DNA of 47,827 bases from Oscillospiraceae bacterium. GTDB lineage: Bacteria > Bacillota > Clostridia > Oscillospirales > CAG-272. Shown here one piece after another: positions 44,165-47,827 of the stretch. The stretch spans positions 1 through 47,827 of the forward strand of contig SVTF01000015.1 of NCBI GenBank assembly GCA_015063905.1, read 5' to 3'. Position numbers and translations under genes: made by a program. Every line of letters begins with the position of its first letter. Positions within the stretch are counted from its first letter, which is position 1. A model generated the notes under the pieces. It was not told the origin of the DNA. It searched no databases and saw nothing but the letters and a program-made list of their open reading frames with translations.

Positions 44165-44205
44165 TATAGTGTTCCATACGGACGAGCCGTGGACACTATA
44201 TTATA
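44165..44205 (-). promoter_or_regulatory. -10 box and start-site inverted repeat of the LRR lipoprotein gene
   Basis: Minus strand TATAAT (44200-44205) with only a poor -35 (TTGTCA about 20 bases upstream). TATAGTGT (44165-44172) and ACACTATA (44193-44200) form an inverted repeat extended inward by TCCA/TGGA and CGG/CCG pairs. It spans the predicted start site, so it could be an operator or a 5' mRNA hairpin. Confidence 0.45.
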
Positions 44206-44296
44206 TTAGTGGGGAGAGGGGAATATGACAAGGATAGAAATATCGGAATTGATGTTTTAGTGAATTGAAGTATTGCGAATAATTTTAAAAAACCTC

Positions 44297-44348
44297 TTGA
44301 CAAACTTACTCTAATGTGTTAGACTATATGTACTCTAATACATTAGAG
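44297..44348 (+). promoter_or_regulatory. Promoter with two BlaI-type operators
   Basis: TTGACA (44297-44302), 17-base spacer, TAGACT (44320-44325). Two palindromes sit on it: CTCTAATGTGTTAGAC (44309-44324) in the spacer and CTCTAATACATTAGAG (44333-44348, perfect) just downstream, 24 bases apart. This matches autorepression by the BlaI-like protein encoded next. Confidence 0.8.
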
Positions 44349-44363
44349 AGAGGAGGACCCGTT

Positions 44364-44729
44364 ATGGAAACACCAAAAGTATTTGAAAGTGAATACCGCT
44401 TTTGCCTTATCTTATGGGAGCATGAACCTATAAAGAGTAGTGAGCTTGTCAATCTGTGTCGTGAACAGCTCGGTTGGAAGCCAACCACAACGTACACAGT
44501 TATTAAACGGTTGTCTGAGAGAGGTGTTCTGAAAAACGAAAATACTATTGTTTCTGCGCTCGTTACAAAGGATGATGTGCAAGCAGCAGAGATCAATGAA
44601 ATGGTTGAGAAAACCTTTGAAGGCTCTCTACCCGCGTTTATTGCCGCTTTTACCAAGCATCAAAAGATTTCAGAAAAGGAGCTTGATGCTGTTCAAGCAA
44701 TGATAGACCGCTATAGGAAAGGGGAGTAA
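44364..44729 (+). CDS. BlaI/MecI/CopY-family transcriptional repressor
   Basis: 121 residues from the ATG at 44364 (GAGGAGG upstream). The N-terminal winged helix covers about 5-70 (REQLGWKPTTTYTVIKRLSE is the recognition region). A C-terminal dimerisation helix pair (about 78-120) should carry the site cut when the partner signals. It binds the two palindromes in its own promoter. Its stop overlaps the start of the M56 gene (TAATG), so repressor and antirepressor are co-translated. No beta-lactamase gene is nearby. Confidence 0.92.
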   Translation: METPKVFESEYRFCLILWEHEPIKSSELVNLCREQLGWKPTTTYTVIKRLSERGVLKNENTIVSALVTKDDVQAAEINEMVEKTFEGSLPAFIAAFTKHQKISEKELDAVQAMIDRYRKGE

Positions 44730-46525
44730 TGATGTCTGAGGTATTCTTGAAGATTATCAATATGAGTATTTCGGCAAGTTATATTGTACTTGCGGTTTTT
44801 CTGTTGCGCCTACTTCTCAAAAAAGCGCCTAAATGGATTACGGTAGTTCTTTGGGGAATTGTGGCAGTTCGACTTGTTTGTCCGTTTACTGTTGAAAGTG
44901 TGCTCAGCTTGATACCGAGCGCGGAAACTGTCAGCCCTGATATTATGATGGACCGGACGCCCGAAATAAACACGGGTATTCCGATAGTTAACCAAGTCAT
45001 CAACCCTGTAATCAGCGGTTCTTTTACCCCCGATCCCGGAACAAGCACCAATCCCTTGCAGTTGTGGATTCCTACCTTCACAGTAATATGGATCGCGGGA
45101 ATGGTAGCAATGCTCGTCTATACTGTTATCAGTTATGTAAAGGTGAAGCGCAAGATCGGAACTGCTGTATTACTACGTGATAATATCTATCAGAGCGAGA
45201 ACGTAGTATCTCCATTTGTCCTCGGTCTTATCAAGCCGAAGATCTATCTTCCGTTCAATATGAGCGAAAGGGATATGGAGCACGTTGTAGCACACGAAAT
45301 GGCGCACATTCGCCGCAAAGACCACCTTTGGAAACCTCTCGGATTCCTTCTGTTGACGCTCCATTGGTTCAATCCATTGATATGGCTCGGTTACGCTCTG
45401 CTTTGTCGTGACATTGAGCTTGCTTGTGATGAAAAGGTCATTAGGGAGCTTGACCACGATGCGAGAGCCGACTATTCGCAAGCACTTCTGACTTGCAGCG
45501 TGAACAGACGAATGATAGCGGCTTGTCCTCTTGCCTTTGGTGAGATTGGTGTAAAGGATCGCGTGAAATCGGTGCTCAACTACAAGAAGCCTGCGTTTTG
45601 GATCATCATAGCCGCAGTTATTGCTTGTATAGCGGTTGCGATATGTTTCTTGACAGATCCTCGGAAAAATAATTACGGTGAAACAGATCCGAATAAGCTG
45701 AATGAAACGCAGATATCCTTGATGTCAAGCTATCCCGAATATTTTGGGCTTGACTCATCGGAAGGATTAGACATATATGTTTGGCAAATGGCGGAGAATC
45801 ATTATTCTTTTGGTGTTCTGCCTCATTCTAAGCAAATGCGGGATTGGTTGTCTGACGATTTGATGAAACTTAAAGGCGTAAGTGTCGAAAACATGCGCGA
45901 AATACTTGCGACCTACGATATAGATGAAGAAGATATCTATGTTATACCTTGGCAAAATCCTATTTCAAGTTATATTGGTGGGTATTGGATAATAACCGAG
46001 GGTGAGGATATTGAAGCAAAGAGAAATGCTTACGTTGAAAGAATACGGGCAATGTTGTTTGAAACGATATCGAAGCAAAACGAACAGACTTACACATACG
46101 CTTTTCCGTTGGATAACAACATGCAGATATGTATTAATATTGAAGATTTCGGTTGTGATGTGAAAGATGCCGCTATCAATTTTGAAAAGGCGCGTTTTGA
46201 AGATGAACGTTTGATTTTTGATATTAATTGGACAAACGAAGGTTTTGATAATATTGACATTGGTCCCGATTTTGAAGTGTATAAATACAATGGTTCAGCA
46301 CTTGAAAAGTTGGAACAAAAAGGAATATGGCACTTGTATCGTGAGATGCTGGCAGGCAATGGAATGACTGTTAGCGACGGATTTGTTTTTGAAAACCAAC
46401 GTGCCACATCGTATAATTTATCTGCACATTATGATGTTCTAACTCCCGGTAAATATCGTTTTGAAGCACACGGAGCTTGGGTCGAATTTCAGATTACGAG
46501 TTTTTGGGTTGCTGAAATAAATTGA
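44729..46525 (+). CDS. M56 (BlaR1-like) membrane metallopeptidase antirepressor with a non-PBP sensor domain
   Basis: 598 residues; ATG at 44729 or 44732. Membrane segments at about 10-30, 38-58, 115-137, 203-225 and 290-311. Zinc protease site HEMAH (189-193) with the third ligand region ACDEK (232-236); SPFVLGLIKPKIYLP is characteristic of M56. After the last helix comes an external domain of about 285 residues that lacks the penicillin-binding SxxK/KTG motifs of BlaR1. Its final part (about 450-598) looks like an immunoglobulin-like beta domain. By family analogy it senses a signal outside and triggers loss of the BlaI-type repressor. The ligand is unknown. Confidence 0.9.
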   Translation: MMSEVFLKIINMSISASYIVLAVFLLRLLLKKAPKWITVVLWGIVAVRLVCPFTVESVLSLIPSAETVSPDIMMDRTPEINTGIPIVNQVINPVISGSFTPDPGTSTNPLQLWIPTFTVIWIAGMVAMLVYTVISYVKVKRKIGTAVLLRDNIYQSENVVSPFVLGLIKPKIYLPFNMSERDMEHVVAHEMAHIRRKDHLWKPLGFLLLTLHWFNPLIWLGYALLCRDIELACDEKVIRELDHDARADYSQALLTCSVNRRMIAACPLAFGEIGVKDRVKSVLNYKKPAFWIIIAAVIACIAVAICFLTDPRKNNYGETDPNKLNETQISLMSSYPEYFGLDSSEGLDIYVWQMAENHYSFGVLPHSKQMRDWLSDDLMKLKGVSVENMREILATYDIDEEDIYVIPWQNPISSYIGGYWIITEGEDIEAKRNAYVERIRAMLFETISKQNEQTYTYAFPLDNNMQICINIEDFGCDVKDAAINFEKARFEDERLIFDINWTNEGFDNIDIGPDFEVYKYNGSALEKLEQKGIWHLYREMLAGNGMTVSDGFVFENQRATSYNLSAHYDVLTPGKYRFEAHGAWVEFQITSFWVAEIN

Positions 46526-46549
46526 TTTTTCAAAAAACGGAGAAACAAT

Positions 46550-46586
46550 GAAATTCCCTCATTCTACAATCGGAATGGGGAATTTC
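46550..46586 (+). terminator. Hairpin after the M56 gene
   Basis: GAAATTCC..CATTC pairs with GAATG..GGAATTTC (46550-46586), 24 bases after the stop. The following T content is weak, so termination is probable rather than certain. Confidence 0.6.
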
Positions 46587-46614
46587 TATATAAATATCTT
46601 TGTACAAAGCAAAA

Positions 46615-46691
46615 AAGCAAATCCGAACAGCTCCGTAGTGGCGAAGCAGTTCGGATTTGCTTGTTTTGGTGGGCAAGTGGGGACACAGAGC
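46615..46691. repeat. Oldest, diverged unit of the tRNA 3'-end array
   Basis: A 14-bp hairpin (46615-46628 with 46649-46662) abuts TTTTGGTGGGCAAGTGGGGAC. In the minus sense the latter reads as a diverged tRNA T-arm and acceptor 3' end with CCA. It precedes the two 169-bp copies and has the same order: hairpin, tRNA 3' end, then the TAAACG segment. Confidence 0.55.
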
Positions 46692-47029
46692 CCTAAACGT
46701 GCGGTAATGTTTGTTTTGGGGAGTTAGTTTCCCTGCCGCACGCTCTGTCCTGATCTCAAGCGATCAGGAGGGGTTCATCGTCGTGAATTTCTCAGCAAAA
46801 CAATAGAGGCACCCAAATGGGTGCCTCTATTGTTTTGGTGGGCCAACAGGGACTCTGAATCCTAAACGTTCGGTAATGTTTGTTTTGGGGAGTTAGTTTC
46901 CCTGAAGCACGCTCTGTCCTGATCTCAAGCGATCAGGAGGGGTTCATCGTCGTGAATTTCTCAGCAAAACAATAGAGGCACCCAAATGGGTGCCTCTATT
47001 GTTTTGGTGGGCCAACAGGGACTCGAACC
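46692..47029. repeat. Two tandem 169-bp repeats carrying the tRNA(CAT) 3' end and its terminator
   Basis: Copy 1 (46692-46860) and copy 2 (46861-47029) are nearly identical from TAAACG to GGGACTC, with few differences (for example CCGC versus AAGC near 46735/46904). Each holds a CTGATC/GATCAG hairpin, the 19-bp terminator stem and, on the minus strand, the tRNA 3' portion GAGTCCCTGTTGGCCCACC. In copy 1 the tRNA homology stops within the T-arm; in copy 2 it continues into the intact tRNA. No gene is seen in 46587-47004. Confidence 0.9.
46965..47006 (-). terminator. Terminator of tRNA(CAT)
   Basis: A 19-bp perfect stem (46965-46983 with 46988-47006, loop of four). The base of the stem overlaps the CCA of the mature tRNA. 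A second identical hairpin lies 169 bases away at 46796-46837. Confidence 0.85.
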
Positions 47030-47081
47030 CCGGACCGACCGGTTATGAGCCGGTAGCTCTAACCAACTGAGCTATTGGCCC
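47005..47081 (-). tRNA. tRNA with anticodon CAT (Met or Ile2), CCA encoded
   Basis: 77 nt including CCA. Acceptor GGGCCAA/TTGGCCC, D-arm AGCTCAGTTGGTTAGAGC, anticodon loop CTCATAA (anticodon at forward 47045-47047), T-loop TTCGAGT. The C-less anticodon loop sequence CTCATAA resembles the Ile2 type, in which the C is modified to lysidine, more than elongator Met. It lacks the three G-C pairs of initiator tRNA. Confidence 0.95.
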
Positions 47082-47116
47082 GCATATTGCGGTCGCCGTT
47101 TTTACACGGCTTAAAT

Positions 47117-47145
47117 ATTCTACCACTTTATATTTTGTTTGTCAA
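47117..47145 (-). promoter_or_regulatory. Promoter of tRNA(CAT)
   Basis: Minus strand TTGACA (47140-47145), 17-base spacer, TAGAAT (47117-47122), 36 bases before the tRNA. Confidence 0.82.
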
Positions 47146-47205
47146 TAGCTTTTTTGAAAAAAGTCTAAATTTTTATTTTCCCAAAAGCAAAGGCCTTGGT
47201 GACCC

Positions 47206-47233
47206 CGCCCGAGAGATATCGGGGGCGTTTTTA
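47206..47233 (+). terminator. Possible plus-strand terminator
   Basis: CGCCCGA/TC..GGGCG hairpin followed by TTTTT at 47228-47232. No plus-strand gene lies directly upstream, so its purpose is unclear; it could mark the end of an unannotated transcript or insulate the rRNA promoters. Confidence 0.4.
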
Positions 47234-47534
47234 TAATTCTTCATATTTATTAATTGTAACTGTAACGTTATTTGTATAGGCGTTGCTATAATCTCAAAAA
47301 TCAACAATATTGCAAAAATTCAATAATTTTGTTTACCTATTGAATATATAGTCAATTATATCATTCGTGAGCTGAGTTTTTGAGTCGGTTTATTATGAAA
47401 TCGGCAATATAAAAGGGATTTAGGCTATATCAACAAAGTTAAGCAAGCTAAATTGTGTGAGTTGCACAAAAAAGCGAATTTAGTTTTGTTCATATTAAAA
47501 AAATGCACAAAAAGAAAAAAATTTCAAAAAACCC
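47234..47534. other. A/T-rich intergenic stretch before the rRNA-type promoters
   Basis: About 300 bases with no gene, terminator or repeat that I can support. The A/T richness just upstream of 47535 (runs of A and T) would suit an UP element for the promoters that follow. Confidence 0.4.
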
Positions 47535-47563
47535 TTGACAAATAAAAGGCAAAGTGATAAAAT
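47535..47563 (+). promoter_or_regulatory. Promoter P1 of a probable rRNA operon
   Basis: TTGACA (47535-47540), 17-base spacer, TAAAAT (47558-47563), preceded by a TTTCAAAAAACCC segment shared with P2. Confidence 0.75.
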
Positions 47564-47643
47564 AATAAAGCTGCCGTAAAAAGCGGCAACAAATTCACCT
47601 CAAAAGCTTGATCAAAAAATTTTGAAAAAATTTCAAAAACCTC

Positions 47644-47672
47644 TTGACAAGCAAAAAGAGAAGTGATATAAT
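47644..47672 (+). promoter_or_regulatory. Promoter P2 of a probable rRNA operon
   Basis: TTGACA (47644-47649), 17-base spacer, TATAAT (47667-47672): perfect consensus, exactly 109 bases downstream of P1 and sharing its upstream sequence. Tandem promoters of this kind are typical of Firmicutes rrn operons. Confidence 0.82.
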
Positions 47673-47827
47673 AGACAAGCTCACCAAAATTTGGGAGCAA
47701 AGAAATTGAAACTTGACAATTGAACAACAGAAGAAGAAAGTACAAAGCAAAAAAAGCAAGTGCGAAAAAGAATCTGTCAAAAAAACCAAGAGAGAACACA
47801 ACTCTAAAAAGTAAAAGAAGCTAAGAA
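47673..47827 (+). other. Leader of a probable rRNA operon, 16S gene beyond the window
   Basis: A purine-rich, gene-free stretch containing ACTTGACAATTGAACAAC near 47709-47727, a motif common in Firmicutes 16S leaders. The mature 16S start is not reached, so this is an inference from promoters and leader type. Confidence 0.55.

Noticed and set aside
44364-46525. Beta-lactam resistance module
   Set aside because: The BlaI/M56 pair has no beta-lactamase or PBP2a gene nearby, and the sensor lacks penicillin-binding motifs.
46692-47029. Tandem 169-bp units considered as a CRISPR-like or integron-type array
   Set aside because: Only two close copies, no spacer/repeat alternation, no cas or integrase gene; the tRNA 3' ends explain the structure better.
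47673-47827. Start of 16S rRNA inside the window
   Set aside because: No mature 16S 5' sequence is reached; only promoters and leader-like sequence are visible.

Overview
The window looks like the chromosome of an anaerobic, spore-forming Gram-positive bacterium of class Clostridia, probably an uncultured gut or rumen lineage. The evidence is a spoIIGA-sigE pair, TTGACA/TATAAT promoters with 17-bp spacers, AGGAGG-type ribosome binding sites, a eukaryote/archaeal-like prolyl-tRNA synthetase, a DUF4830 protein, and an NADP-isocitrate dehydrogenase paired with an aconitase-family enzyme. No phage, CRISPR array or complete insertion sequence was seen. The taxon below class level is a guess.

Layout. 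1-1377: an ECF sigma factor followed by a one-pass membrane protein (probable anti-sigma/sensor, cut by the window edge). 1550-4408: a P-type Ca2+/Mn2+ ATPase behind a yybP-ykoY manganese riboswitch. 4555-7697: an attenuator-like leader, a CNNM/CorC-type transporter and an MFS transporter. 7741-11220: aconitase-family gene and icd on the minus strand. 11584-12261: an orphan two-pass membrane protein. 12314-13578: about 1.2 kb without genes, holding two palindromes, one promoter and a long structured leader. 13579-29349: a 16-kb carbohydrate-uptake operon. 29419-31033: sigE and spoIIGA behind a probable Spo0A-type promoter. 31221-36462: a sugar-phosphate isomerase-like protein, a lipoprotein with a collagen-like stalk and an HtrA/PDZ protease, tRNA-Leu(TAG), a Gfo/Idh/MocA oxidoreductase and an M28 peptidase. 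36461-36917: a MITE-like non-coding element. 36984-41681: gap, proS, an inverted-repeat element, a RodA/FtsW protein and a DUF4830 protein. 41722-46525: a D-Ala-D-Ala carboxypeptidase, secG, an LRR lipoprotein and a BlaI/M56 repressor-antirepressor pair. 46615-47081: an array of tRNA 3'-end copies ending in an intact tRNA(CAT). 47535-47827: two tandem strong promoters and a leader typical of an rRNA operon whose 16S gene lies outside the window.

The most distinctive region is 13579-29349. It encodes a 1192-residue solute-binding protein with a large extra N-terminal half, two separate pairs of MalF/MalG-type permeases, a membrane protein joining an NHL propeller, a TPR and a Yip1-like domain, and a 2015-residue exported DUF5696-type protein that looks like a glycosidase-fold enzyme split by a roughly 900-residue helix-rich insert. 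There is no ATPase and no regulator, so a shared MsmX-type ATPase elsewhere is assumed. The most likely reading is one co-regulated system that binds, trims and imports a complex glycan. The substrate cannot be read from the sequence.

Regulatory and repeat structures not explained by the genes include the unclassified leader at 4590-4753, the twin dyads at 12931 and 13046, a terminator hairpin containing a ribosome binding site at 41131-41183, 21-bp repeats of the tRNA-Leu 5' end, and 169-bp repeats carrying the tRNA(CAT) 3' end.
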